Part shown: piece after piece, positions 8,053 through 15,521 of the stretch | Layout: each line of letters begins with the position of its first letter | Numbering within the stretch: position 1 is the first letter of the stretch | Assembly: GCA_965603395.1 (NCBI GenBank) | Contig: CBFDCV010000004.1 | Coordinates: forward strand, 1 to 34,765 | Source: CAYSWS01 sp965603395 | GTDB taxonomy: Bacteria; Patescibacteriota; WWE3; UBA101185; UBA10185 | DNA length: 34,765 nucleotides | Reading direction: 5' to 3' | Translations under genes and position numbers: made by a program | Notes under the pieces: generated by a model | What the model saw: only the letters and a program-made list of their open reading frames with translations | Told to the model about the DNA's origin: nothing | Databases searched by the model: none

Positions 8053-8058
8053 TATAAT
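8053..8058 (+). promoter_or_regulatory. -10 box for a leaderless transcript (prenyl synthase)
   Basis: A perfect TATAAT ends 9 nt before the ATG at 8068. No Shine-Dalgarno sequence fits in the gap, so transcription probably starts at or next to the start codon. Confidence 0.7.
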
Positions 8059-8067
8059 CGAACTATT

Positions 8068-9162
8068 ATGGAAAATCATATTAACTCCGCTAAAGACTAT
8101 CTCCAAAAGGTTAAAAGCAAGGTTGACGAAAAGCTGGAAAAGGTTCTGGCTGATGAAATTGCCTACAACCAAAAGACATACCCCAAAAACATAGTAGACA
8201 TTTTTGACTCCTACGCCGACGTGGCCAGAAGAGGCGGTAAAAGACTGAGAGCTGCCATGACCTATTCCACTTATAAAATGATGGGTGGCGAAAACGATGA
8301 TATAGCCTATGATTTGGGCGTCGTTATAGAACTGATCCACGCTTACATCCTTCTTATAGACGATTTTGCTGACAAATCACCTGACAGAAGAGGCGGTCCC
8401 ACTGCGCATGAAATGATAATGGAAATGCTTGTAGAGTATGAACACAAAGAAAAAGAGCACATTAGCAACAGCTTAGCAGTGGTAGCCGGTATGGCAGGAA
8501 ACCATCTGGCGTTAAAAATATTGTCACACATGGACATTTCCGCTGAAACGTACAGAAAAATCAACCAAAACCTTCATGAGAAGCTCATAATCACAACATA
8601 TGGTGAGATTTTAGACGTTTACACCTCTCTAACCCAAAATATTACTGAGAAAGAAATTACTAACTTACTAAAATGGAAAACCGGTGTTTACACTTTTGAA
8701 AATCCCATGCACGTGGGGGCTATTTTAGCAGGTGCTGAAGACAAACAGCTATTCGAAAGTATATCAAAATTTGCCCTCCCCTTAGGTATAGCCTTTCAAG
8801 TCAAAGACGATATGTTAGGAATCTTTGGCGAGAGTACAGAAACAGGCAAATCCAATCTGGACGATCTAAAAGAAGGAAAGATCACCTTACTCATACAACA
8901 TTGTCTGGAAAATGGCAGTCCGGAGCAAAAAGAACAGATCAAGGCTATTTTAGGCAACAGGTATCTGGACGAAAGTGATCTGGAACTGGTGCGGGTAATT
9001 CTAACCGAAAGCGGATCTCTGGATTATGCTCAAACATTGGCTGAAAACTACATTACTATGGCAAAAACCGTGGTAGAAAAAGAATTCCCAAAAAACGCTC
9101 CCGATGAAGAGAAAAAATTCTTGCTTGGCATTGCTGAGTATATTCTAGCCAGAAATAAATAA
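8068..9162 (+). CDS. Polyprenyl (geranylgeranyl/farnesyl-type) diphosphate synthase
   Basis: A 364-residue trans-isoprenyl diphosphate synthase that condenses isopentenyl diphosphate with allylic diphosphates. Key motifs: GGKRLRA (56-62) for IPP binding, the first Asp-rich motif DDFAD (D98, D99, D102) followed by RRGG, and the second Asp-rich motif FQVKDDMLGIFGE. The fifth residue before the first motif is Tyr93. A bulky aromatic there usually limits the product to C15-C20, so a farnesyl or geranylgeranyl product is more likely than the long chain used for undecaprenyl carriers. MiaA in this window needs the C5 unit dimethylallyl diphosphate, so isoprenoid precursors are present or imported. 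A membrane-protein gene follows after 2 bp. Confidence 0.88.
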   Translation: MENHINSAKDYLQKVKSKVDEKLEKVLADEIAYNQKTYPKNIVDIFDSYADVARRGGKRLRAAMTYSTYKMMGGENDDIAYDLGVVIELIHAYILLIDDFADKSPDRRGGPTAHEMIMEMLVEYEHKEKEHISNSLAVVAGMAGNHLALKILSHMDISAETYRKINQNLHEKLIITTYGEILDVYTSLTQNITEKEITNLLKWKTGVYTFENPMHVGAILAGAEDKQLFESISKFALPLGIAFQVKDDMLGIFGESTETGKSNLDDLKEGKITLLIQHCLENGSPEQKEQIKAILGNRYLDESDLELVRVILTESGSLDYAQTLAENYITMAKTVVEKEFPKNAPDEEKKFLLGIAEYILARNK

Positions 9163-9164
9163 GC

Positions 9165-9743
9165 ATGAATGTTATCTTAAAATACGTCCCGCCCATAAAA
9201 GGTAGCTTTCTCACACTAGTACTCATAAGTTTTTTTGCCGTGGTGTTAGGTTTATACATTTCTTTCATAAAATTCGGAATCGTAGTTATCATTTTATTCA
9301 CCGTTTTATACGCTATTTTTATGATCTATGTGTTTTTATCGTTAATCAAAAGCCACTACATAGAAATTAATCAAGAAAAAAATGCTATTATCATTCACAA
9401 AACTTTTAAAAGCATCGAAATTAACTTGGATATTATTGAGGAACTTGAAATTGTGGAAACAAAAAGGGCGTACTTACTGTCTGTGGCTACTAAAGGCCAC
9501 ACGGCTGATTTTTCATTGTCAGGCTCATTAAGCTTTGAAGAGCCTCCGCTAATACCTTTCCTCAGAAAACTAAAAGATGTAAAGCCTGTCTTAAAACTTG
9601 GGCCTTTTTGCGAAGCCGCATTGCACGGATCTTCAAAATTTGATCCCTGGTCTTCCAAAATGTATTATGCTTACTGGACCTACATTATAGTCATGGTCAT
9701 GTACTATCTTTCTTTGCTCTTATTTATCAACATTCTCAAATAG
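9165..9743 (+). CDS. Membrane protein with PH-like soluble domain, unknown function
   Basis: A 192-residue protein with two hydrophobic segments near the N-terminus (about 14-34 and 38-60), a soluble region (about 62-150) and a C-terminal membrane segment (about 165-190). The soluble part has repeated beta strands (EINQEKNAIIIHKTFKSIEI) like bacterial PH-type domains in two-TM membrane proteins, but the match is only by pattern. It starts 2 bp after the prenyl synthase stop with no visible ribosome site, so it is probably co-transcribed and translated by re-initiation. Confidence 0.6.
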   Translation: MNVILKYVPPIKGSFLTLVLISFFAVVLGLYISFIKFGIVVIILFTVLYAIFMIYVFLSLIKSHYIEINQEKNAIIIHKTFKSIEINLDIIEELEIVETKRAYLLSVATKGHTADFSLSGSLSFEEPPLIPFLRKLKDVKPVLKLGPFCEAALHGSSKFDPWSSKMYYAYWTYIIVMVMYYLSLLLFINILK

Positions 9744-9795
9744 CCGTAGCTAGACTTTACATTTTTAATTGGGTATCCTTGAAGCACAATTCAAC

Positions 9796-9875
9796 CCCAC
9801 TGATTCGTGAGTGGGAATAGAGAGAAGACTCGGCGGCCGATAAGTACAGTTTATATTAAGCTCCTTTGAGGCCGC
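9796..9875. other. Structured intergenic element between convergent genes
   Basis: Two hairpins occupy the gap between convergent transcripts: CCCACT/AGTGGG (9796-9801, 9810-9815) and GCGGCC/GGCCGC (9833-9838, 9870-9875). The second extends outward by AGAC/GTCT after a small internal loop. The plus-strand tail TTGTCTCTTTCTT makes it a plausible terminator for the prenyl synthase operon. I see no tRNA or known RNA fold. Confidence 0.4.
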
Positions 9876-9893
9876 TTGTCTCTTTCTTGGGGT

Positions 9894-11165
9894 TTATCCG
9901 AAAAGCAACAGCTCCGGCTTTAAAATTAGCAATAATCCAATGAGCAACATGATGACACCACCGATCACCTTTGACCATCTGGCATATTTGCTTTCAATAC
10001 CGATTGAATTTAAGGTCACCATAGCAATCACAAACACGGTCATATCGTCTAACATAAATATTATTTGATAAAAAATAATGTGAAGGTAGTATTGCGTAGT
10101 TGAAAGATCGTTCATGGTCAATATTTGAGTGTAAATGGCCGGTAATCCCGCAGAACAGACGGCTTCTATTAAATTAATGGCAAAGGCTAGCAGAATAATT
10201 CCTGCCAGTGCTGGTACGAGATTTTCTTTTTGAGTAATATCTTTGATTTTTTGTAATGTTTTTATCCTTTTTTCATCCTTTGTTACCTCACACCCACCAG
10301 CTTTATCATCGAAATAAGATTTTATATTCCTATAGCCAAAATACAGCGCCACCAAACCTACTAAAATCCTCACCCAAACAATAAATCCAAAGAACAAAAA
10401 GAAGTTAAGCCAGGCAGCCATAAAAAGAAAATATACAAAGGCTGAGGCGGCAATGAAGGTCAAACCCAGTATCCACATTCTTTTTCTATCTTTAAATCCA
10501 AGCAGTAAGCTGATCAAAAACAGCAACACCCACATAGCGCAGGGGTTAAAACCATCCACTACAGCTATGACAACTGTTAATACCGGAAGTGATAGTGTTT
10601 TAGGATTAATATTACCAACTAGGGGAAGGTTCAACTCGTCCGGTATTAGGTTGGGTTCTTTTTGATCGTTATTGTCTTTCTCATCGTTCCCGCTGTCGTC
10701 ATCTTTAACACTTTCTTCTACGTTCTCACCTTCTCTCTCCTTAAAAAACTTCTCTAAAATGTCGTAATCTTCACCTGATTCAACGCTTTCTATAAGCTCA
10801 ATAAAAACCTTTCCCGTAGTTTCCGCACTACCAAAACCCGCGTAGTGATTTGAGCCAATTACCGTAAAGGGCACTCCTCTGGTGTCAGCATCCAAGTATT
10901 TGCCGATATCTGAAAACAAAACCGAATTGGAAAAACTTTTTGAAACTTCGTAACTTTTTACCTTAACATTGGGTTTTTCCTTAACCAAATCTACTAAAAA
11001 AGCTTCCTCTTCCCTACAATGCGGGCAGCCATCTGACCAAAACACGTATAAGTTTACATCCGATTGTTGAGCAAAGGAGCTGCCGGAAAAAAACAGCGCT
11101 AAGGAAATTATAATAACTGTGAATAGTTTTCTTATCATCGACCCTACTTTTAACGACCCTTTCAT
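9894..11165 (-). CDS. Thioredoxin-like domain fused to a CcdA/DsbD-type membrane domain
   Basis: A 423-residue fusion. After a signal-like hydrophobic segment (about 11-32) comes a thioredoxin-like domain with C47-P-H-C50 and the cis-proline motif RGVPF (about 97-100). An acidic, low-complexity linker (about 145-172) follows. The rest is a six-helix CcdA/DsbD-type domain with cysteines in GFNPCAMW (C209) and EAVCSAGLP (C337). It should pass electrons from cytoplasmic thioredoxin through the membrane to an external thiol partner. The chosen ATG overlaps the upstream thioredoxin stop (TGATG). An in-frame ATG nine codons later (11138) would begin directly at the signal segment. The upstream 90-residue thioredoxin is the obvious cytoplasmic donor. 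Confidence 0.82.
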   Translation of the reverse strand: MKGSLKVGSMIRKLFTVIIISLALFFSGSSFAQQSDVNLYVFWSDGCPHCREEEAFLVDLVKEKPNVKVKSYEVSKSFSNSVLFSDIGKYLDADTRGVPFTVIGSNHYAGFGSAETTGKVFIELIESVESGEDYDILEKFFKEREGENVEESVKDDDSGNDEKDNNDQKEPNLIPDELNLPLVGNINPKTLSLPVLTVVIAVVDGFNPCAMWVLLFLISLLLGFKDRKRMWILGLTFIAASAFVYFLFMAAWLNFFLFFGFIVWVRILVGLVALYFGYRNIKSYFDDKAGGCEVTKDEKRIKTLQKIKDITQKENLVPALAGIILLAFAINLIEAVCSAGLPAIYTQILTMNDLSTTQYYLHIIFYQIIFMLDDMTVFVIAMVTLNSIGIESKYARWSKVIGGVIMLLIGLLLILKPELLLFG

Positions 11166-11437
11166 CAACGATCCTTGTTTTCTAAAATGACCTCTACTAG
11201 TGTTTCTATGGTCATCTCTCCGGATTTTCTTAAAAACTCCTCACCATCCGCGTCAAGAAAAATAACGGTGGGTAGTTTTCCCGTTTCCAAACCGTATTTT
11301 TTTACTACCTCTTCCGAAGTGTCATAATCATAATACTCGGTAATAAGCCAAGGATGGTCCTCTTCAATTTTCTGCCATCTGGGCCTCATGACCAAACAAC
11401 CGGAGCACCATTCGGCGCCTATTTTTAATACTTTCAT
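11165..11437 (-). CDS. Small thioredoxin-like protein
   Basis: A 90-residue cytoplasmic thioredoxin fold with active site W10-C11-S-G-C14 and the cis-proline in GKLPTVIFLD. It is shorter than classical thioredoxin (about 105). It is probably a reductant for the membrane electron carrier encoded directly downstream, with which it shares a TGATG stop/start overlap. A TATAAT box at 11467-11472 lies 29 nt before the start, and a weak AAGG precedes the ATG, so this mRNA has a short leader. Confidence 0.82.
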   Translation of the reverse strand: MKVLKIGAEWCSGCLVMRPRWQKIEEDHPWLITEYYDYDTSEEVVKKYGLETGKLPTVIFLDADGEEFLRKSGEMTIETLVEVILENKDR

Positions 11438-11466
11438 AAAATTACCTTAAAAATATTTACCCTGGC

Positions 11467-11472
11467 ATTATA
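11467..11472 (-). promoter_or_regulatory. -10 box for the thioredoxin/CcdA-fusion operon
   Basis: A minus-strand TATAAT predicts a start near 11459 and a leader of about 20 nt. It is back-to-back with the -10 for the sugar dehydrogenase gene (11505-11510). Confidence 0.55.
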
Positions 11473-11504
11473 CACTTGTACCAAAGGGGAGTTAAGTGCT
11501 TTGG

Positions 11505-11510
11505 TATTAT
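11505..11510 (+). promoter_or_regulatory. -10 box for a leaderless transcript (sugar dehydrogenase homologue)
   Basis: TATTAT ends 9 nt before the ATG at 11520, with no ribosome site between. Confidence 0.5.
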
Positions 11511-11519
11511 TAATATAGT

Positions 11520-12725
11520 ATGAAAAAATTCATTCTTCTTTTTATCTTTTTAATCACTCTGGCAGGGCTCTTTTATTTTATTCGAACAAACACTCATTTT
11601 TTAAGTACTAACATCACTCCGGAAAAAATAAGCCGAAACAATTTTAATATTGAGACGCAGGAGCATAAAATTATCACGAAGCTCTTACCTCAATCTATAA
11701 CTGTAAATGAGATGGAAAGAACTTTGTATTTGCCTTCCGGTTTCACCATTTCAGTGTATACATCAAACTTCTCCAAACCACGCTCCTTTGCCTTCGACAA
11801 GGAAGGAAACATGTTTGTAACTGAAAAGGGCGAAGGAAGAGTAATGATGGTTATGCAAAGCGGTGTCAAAAAGATCATTGACTCCAACATGAGAAATATT
11901 CATGGCATTGAGTTTTACAAAGGAGATCTATATGTGGCCGAAGAACATCAGGTAGTGGTTTATAGAAAGGTTGACTCAGATGGAAATTTTGCCGGCAAAG
12001 AAGTTTTGATAGATAATCTACCGATGGGAGGGAACCACACTACCCGCTCACTAGTTATTTCTCCTGATGAGAAGATCTATCTTTCCATTGGATCTACCTG
12101 CAATGTCTGCGAAGAGGACGACAAAAGAAGAGCAGCTGTAGTTTGGTATAACCTGGATGGATCAGAAGAGGAAGTATTTGCGGAAGGTTTGAGAAACAGT
12201 GTCGGTCTTACTATAAAGCAGTTCGAAGAAGGTTACGTTTTATGGGGAGTGGATAACGGTAGAGACCGTATAGGTGACAATCTCCCGGTGGAAGAAGTGA
12301 ATATTATAGATAGAGGCATGCATTACGGGTGGCCTTTTTGTCATGGTAGTGGAATTCCCAACCCTGAATACCCGGACAGGGAAAATTACTGCCGTTATAG
12401 CACAGAGTTTCCTACCTATGAAGTACAAGCCCACTCAGCTCCCCTAGGCTTAAGTTTTATACCGGCAGGCTTTGCGGCAGGGCTGGATCAAGAAGATCTG
12501 ATCATTGCTTATCACGGCTCCTGGAACCGTACAGTACCCACAGGCTATAAAGTAATCAGGATAGATACCTCAAATCCTCAAGCTAAACCTGTGAACTTTA
12601 TTACAGGCTGGTTGTTGGAGGGCGGGTTGGTATGGGGTAGGCCTGTAGAGACAAGGTTTTTTGATAATTCACTATTTATATCTGATGATAAAGCGGGTGT
12701 AATTTATAAAGTTGTTTATAATTAA
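11520..12725 (+). CDS. Membrane-anchored PQQ-dependent sugar dehydrogenase-like beta-propeller
   Basis: A 401-residue protein with an N-terminal hydrophobic anchor (about 4-22) and a six-bladed propeller of the glucose/sorbosone dehydrogenase family. Recognisable pieces are LPSGFTISVY, FAFDKEGNMFVTEKGEGRV, NHTTRSLVISPDEKIYLSIGS, GLRNSVGLT, LWGVDNGRDRIGD and HYGWPFCHG. Related proteins oxidise sugars with PQQ and calcium outside the membrane. No PQQ synthesis genes are in view, so activity would need imported cofactor, or the propeller may serve another role. C197/C200 in the TCNVC segment and further cysteines could be substrates of the neighbouring thiol-redox genes. The -10 is 9 nt upstream of the ATG. 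The next gene's -10 lies inside its last codons. Confidence 0.8.
   Translation: MKKFILLFIFLITLAGLFYFIRTNTHFLSTNITPEKISRNNFNIETQEHKIITKLLPQSITVNEMERTLYLPSGFTISVYTSNFSKPRSFAFDKEGNMFVTEKGEGRVMMVMQSGVKKIIDSNMRNIHGIEFYKGDLYVAEEHQVVVYRKVDSDGNFAGKEVLIDNLPMGGNHTTRSLVISPDEKIYLSIGSTCNVCEEDDKRRAAVVWYNLDGSEEEVFAEGLRNSVGLTIKQFEEGYVLWGVDNGRDRIGDNLPVEEVNIIDRGMHYGWPFCHGSGIPNPEYPDRENYCRYSTEFPTYEVQAHSAPLGLSFIPAGFAAGLDQEDLIIAYHGSWNRTVPTGYKVIRIDTSNPQAKPVNFITGWLLEGGLVWGRPVETRFFDNSLFISDDKAGVIYKVVYN
12717..12722 (+). promoter_or_regulatory. -10 box for a leaderless transcript, inside the preceding gene
   Basis: A perfect TATAAT formed by the last two sense codons (Tyr-Asn) of the sugar dehydrogenase homologue ends 7 nt before the ATG at 12730. 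Confidence 0.55.
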
Positions 12726-12729
12726 ACTA

Positions 12730-13257
12730 ATGATAAAAACTATCTACCTTGTTAGACATTCACATTATCGAATACCACACCCCAGATCCTTAGAAAAAGG
12801 TGAAAAGGGCGGTACAGTTCTGACTATAAGAGGAATTGAGGAGGTCATAAAACTAGCACATAAACTAAGACATCATGATAGAAATATAAAAATCATCTAT
12901 GCAAGTCCCTATAAAAGAACTTTAGAAACAGCTGATCTTTTCACTAAAATTCTTAGGACAGATATAGTGTTAAGAGAGGGCGTTCAAGAGAATTACTTAG
13001 GAGATGGGAACGAAGAACATCTAAAAAAGGTCTATTTTAAATTTAAAGACGTGGTAGAAGAAGCTCTAGACTACCCTGAGGGCCACTCCATAGTTGTTTC
13101 CCACAAGTTTCCCATTAGTCTTTTTGTTTCCCGGGAAAGCGGACTCTCCTACAAAGACATCACAGCAGACAGAAAACATACAAACTTAGTAAGAATGGGC
13201 GATTGTTTAAAACTTTTATATAACAGGAAAGCTTTTATTAAGTACGAAAAATTCTAA
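12730..13257 (+). CDS. Histidine phosphatase family protein (phosphoglycerate mutase-like)
   Basis: A 175-residue protein beginning MIKTIYLVRHSHYR. The RHS motif holds the phospho-accepting histidine (H10) with R9, where RHG is more usual. Later family marks are ASPYKRTLETA and a second histidine in GHSIVVSHKF. The family includes phosphoglycerate mutases, SixA and small-molecule phosphatases; the substrate cannot be told. I chose 12730 rather than an upstream in-frame TTG because the family motif starts at once there and a TATAAT sits 7 nt upstream. The stop codon overlaps the 3' end of the convergent CcdA gene by 4 bp. Confidence 0.8.
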   Translation: MIKTIYLVRHSHYRIPHPRSLEKGEKGGTVLTIRGIEEVIKLAHKLRHHDRNIKIIYASPYKRTLETADLFTKILRTDIVLREGVQENYLGDGNEEHLKKVYFKFKDVVEEALDYPEGHSIVVSHKFPISLFVSRESGLSYKDITADRKHTNLVRMGDCLKLLYNRKAFIKYEKF

Positions 13258-13982
13258 TTCCGGGAATTTTCAAGTAAATTTAACTCAAATTCTGACACGT
13301 TATAAACTCCGGATTCTACAAAATATGTTTCTATCTTTTTCTCCGTGCCCGTCACTATTAAAAGCCCAATTAAAATGAATAAAACCCCCATACCTTTTTT
13401 GAACTTACTTTCCGGATCTGCGAGCCACCTTAGCTTACTAACTAATCTTTGCCCAAAGATGGATACAAGAAGAAGCATAAGTGCTAAACCTATCACATAG
13501 ACGATAATATAAAATAGCCCGCTTAAAAAACTTTGCGGCAATACAGTGGCCACTATCAGAGCATAGGTTGGACTACAACTTGAAAACACGGGACCTAAGG
13601 CAGCGCCTATCAGAATACTTCCTCCTATACCTGATTTTTGAGAAGAGTTGTGTAAAAAAGCGTTAGATGCGCTAGATATTCGTAGTTTCTCGGATATTTT
13701 TTCCCAAAGATGAGGAAAAAGGGTGAAAATTCCAAATATAAGCACAATCCCGCCGGATATACTTGCCCAAAAAGAAGGTGGTACCATGATGAGCAAAGTC
13801 GAAGCTTTTAATAACAGTGTGAACACCACTAAAGATACACTCAGAGAAGCAATGACAATGTAGGGTTTTTTCTTGTCCTCTTCAGCTACAGAGCCCCCAA
13901 TTATCACGGGTAATACGGGAAGCACACACGGGGCTCCTATGGTTAATACTCCTGCTAATAAGGAGGTAATAAATAAGGCCAT
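13254..13982 (-). CDS. ccdA: CcdA/DsbD-type thiol:disulfide membrane protein
   Basis: A 242-residue protein with about six membrane helices. The paired redox cysteines are C19 in GAPCVLPVLPVIIGG and C136 in GPVFSSCSPTYA, both in the Pro/Gly-flanked setting typical of CcdA. It should move reducing equivalents from cytoplasmic thioredoxin to the membrane-tethered thioredoxin-like protein encoded 9 bp upstream. The extension after about 210 is a short soluble tail. No ribosome site is visible, and the upstream gene ends 9 bp before, so it is probably co-translated by re-initiation. Confidence 0.85.
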   Translation of the reverse strand: MALFITSLLAGVLTIGAPCVLPVLPVIIGGSVAEEDKKKPYIVIASLSVSLVVFTLLLKASTLLIMVPPSFWASISGGIVLIFGIFTLFPHLWEKISEKLRISSASNAFLHNSSQKSGIGGSILIGAALGPVFSSCSPTYALIVATVLPQSFLSGLFYIIVYVIGLALMLLLVSIFGQRLVSKLRWLADPESKFKKGMGVLFILIGLLIVTGTEKKIETYFVESGVYNVSEFELNLLENSRN

Positions 13983-13991
13983 GATTATATA

Positions 13992-14522
13992 CTAAACTAT
14001 TTCAGACAAAAGCTGGTCTAGCTTCAGACTACCTTGCCACTGTGCTATCTCATTACCTTCTTGGTCAACCTGAACCAAAGTATGTTGTATTTTTACACCA
14101 TACTTTTCTCTCAAAACCTGGCTGTCATCGTAGTCTACTTTTAGAATAGTGACGCCTGCCGGTATTTGGTCAAGATTGGAGTTTATATTCCTATCTAAAG
14201 CTCCACAAGTAGGACACCATCCTGCTTTAAAAAACAAAACTACATCTCCTGTAGCTGCGTTGCCCAACAAAGCGGGATCAAAATCTTGATACACACCCGA
14301 ATTTGGTGCATAAGCATCTGTGGGAGGGGTTTCGTCATTTGAGACGGTTTTATCCATGGAATCAGTGGAACCACCCGGTAGATTTGTTTCCTGGTCCTGT
14401 TCTTCAGCAATCATTTGCTCTTGAGGCATAGCCGATTGTTTGTTCGAATTTGTAAGTAGTACTCCGCCAACAATCACAGCGACAACTATTATAAGTATGA
14501 GAATAGAGTTTGAACCTTTCAT
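13992..14522 (-). CDS. Membrane-anchored thioredoxin-like protein
   Basis: A 176-residue protein with an N-terminal membrane anchor (about 7-24), a low-complexity Glu/Gln/Ser/Thr linker (about 27-75) and a thioredoxin domain with FFKAGWCPTCG (C103, C106). The usual cis-proline before the fourth strand is replaced: the segment reads VKIQHTLVQVD, with His where Pro normally sits. This can alter substrate choice or metal binding. With the downstream CcdA it forms a two-component thiol-redox relay outside the membrane. A TATCAT at 14532-14537 ends 9 nt before the ATG and suggests a leaderless start. Confidence 0.82.
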   Translation of the reverse strand: MKGSNSILILIIVVAVIVGGVLLTNSNKQSAMPQEQMIAEEQDQETNLPGGSTDSMDKTVSNDETPPTDAYAPNSGVYQDFDPALLGNAATGDVVLFFKAGWCPTCGALDRNINSNLDQIPAGVTILKVDYDDSQVLREKYGVKIQHTLVQVDQEGNEIAQWQGSLKLDQLLSEIV

Positions 14523-14531
14523 AATATATTC

Positions 14532-14537
14532 ATGATA
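14532..14537 (-). promoter_or_regulatory. -10 box for the thioredoxin/ccdA pair
   Basis: A minus-strand TATCAT, 9 nt before the ATG at 14522, faces away from the promoter at 14571-14576. Confidence 0.4.
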
Positions 14538-14570
14538 GTCAATATGTTATTTCTGTCAATACCTTATTGC

Positions 14571-14576
14571 TATAAT
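14571..14576 (+). promoter_or_regulatory. -10 box for a leaderless transcript (UDP-glucuronate decarboxylase)
   Basis: A perfect TATAAT ends 6 nt before the ATG at 14583. This fixes the start at 14583 rather than the in-frame upstream codon at 14532, which would lie upstream of the promoter. Confidence 0.65.
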
Positions 14577-14582
14577 TACCTA

Positions 14583-15521
14583 ATGAAAAATGTAGTCGTA
14601 ACCGGAGGAGCAGGTTTTTTGGGTAGCCACCTTTGTGATCTCCTATTAAAAAAAGGCGAGAACGTTATTTGTATTGATAATTTATTTACCGGCAGTGAAG
14701 AAAACATCCAACATTTATATAACAATAAGAACTTTAAGTTTATTAAACATGATATCATTGAGCCTATTTATCTCAGTGACGTATCGATTGACGAAATTTA
14801 CAATCTAGCTTGCCCAGCCTCACCCATACACTATCAGCACAATCCTGTTCGAACCATTAAAGCCAACACAATCGGCGTTATTAACATGCTGGGCTTGGCT
14901 AAGAAACACAAGGCCAGGATCCTACAAGCTTCCACCTCAGAGGTATACGGCGACCCTCTAGAACATCCTCAAAAAGAATCTTACCGGGGAAACGTAAATC
15001 CCATTGGGCCTAGAGCTTGTTACGACGAAGGAAAGCGAGTAGCAGAAACTTTGTTTTTTGATTATCACAGAAATCATCAGTTAGATATTAGGGTTGTGAG
15101 AATATTTAATACTTATGGACCAAGAATGAGCAAACATGACGGTAGGGTGGTATCCAATTTTATTTTACAAGCTCTCAATAATGAACCCATTACAATCTAC
15201 GGAGACGGCTCACAAACCAGATCCTTTTGTTATGTGAGTGATCTGTTAGATGGAATTTACAAACTTATGCAGCAAAATGAAAGTATGGGACCTGTTAATA
15301 TTGGAAACCCGGAAGAATTTTCCATCCTTGAGTTAGCCGAAAAGATAATTGAGTTATGTGGCTCAAAATCAACCTTGGAATACATGGAACTTCCTGAAGA
15401 CGACCCTGTGCAAAGAAAACCTGACATAGAATTAGCGGAAAATTTATTAGGGTGGTCACCAAAAATAGACGTGGAAAAAGGTCTAAAAAAAACAATTGAG
15501 TATTTCAAAAAGATTAAATAG
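14583..15521 (+). CDS. UDP-glucuronate decarboxylase (UDP-xylose synthase) family
   Basis: A 312-residue short-chain dehydrogenase/reductase that binds NAD through VTGGAGFLGSHL. The segments YNLACPASPIHYQ.NPVRTIK, ASTSEVYGDP, GPRACYDEGKRVAE (catalytic Y-x3-K) and RIFNTYGPRM are hallmarks of UDP-glucuronate decarboxylase, which makes UDP-xylose. They separate it from the broader 4-epimerases. The product would feed surface glycan synthesis, consistent with the glycosyltransferase and epimerase on the opposite strand just downstream. Its 3' end overlaps the GT2 gene's 3' end by 8 bp (convergent). Confidence 0.85.
   Translation: MKNVVVTGGAGFLGSHLCDLLLKKGENVICIDNLFTGSEENIQHLYNNKNFKFIKHDIIEPIYLSDVSIDEIYNLACPASPIHYQHNPVRTIKANTIGVINMLGLAKKHKARILQASTSEVYGDPLEHPQKESYRGNVNPIGPRACYDEGKRVAETLFFDYHRNHQLDIRVVRIFNTYGPRMSKHDGRVVSNFILQALNNEPITIYGDGSQTRSFCYVSDLLDGIYKLMQQNESMGPVNIGNPEEFSILELAEKIIELCGSKSTLEYMELPEDDPVQRKPDIELAENLLGWSPKIDVEKGLKKTIEYFKKIK

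Noticed and set aside
9774..9890. Possible tRNA or small structured RNA
   Set aside because: No cloverleaf, T-loop or anticodon pattern can be drawn; only two simple hairpins are seen.
14532..14582. Upstream start for the UDP-glucuronate decarboxylase gene
   Set aside because: It would lie upstream of the TATAAT at 14571-14576, and the family N-terminus begins at 14583.
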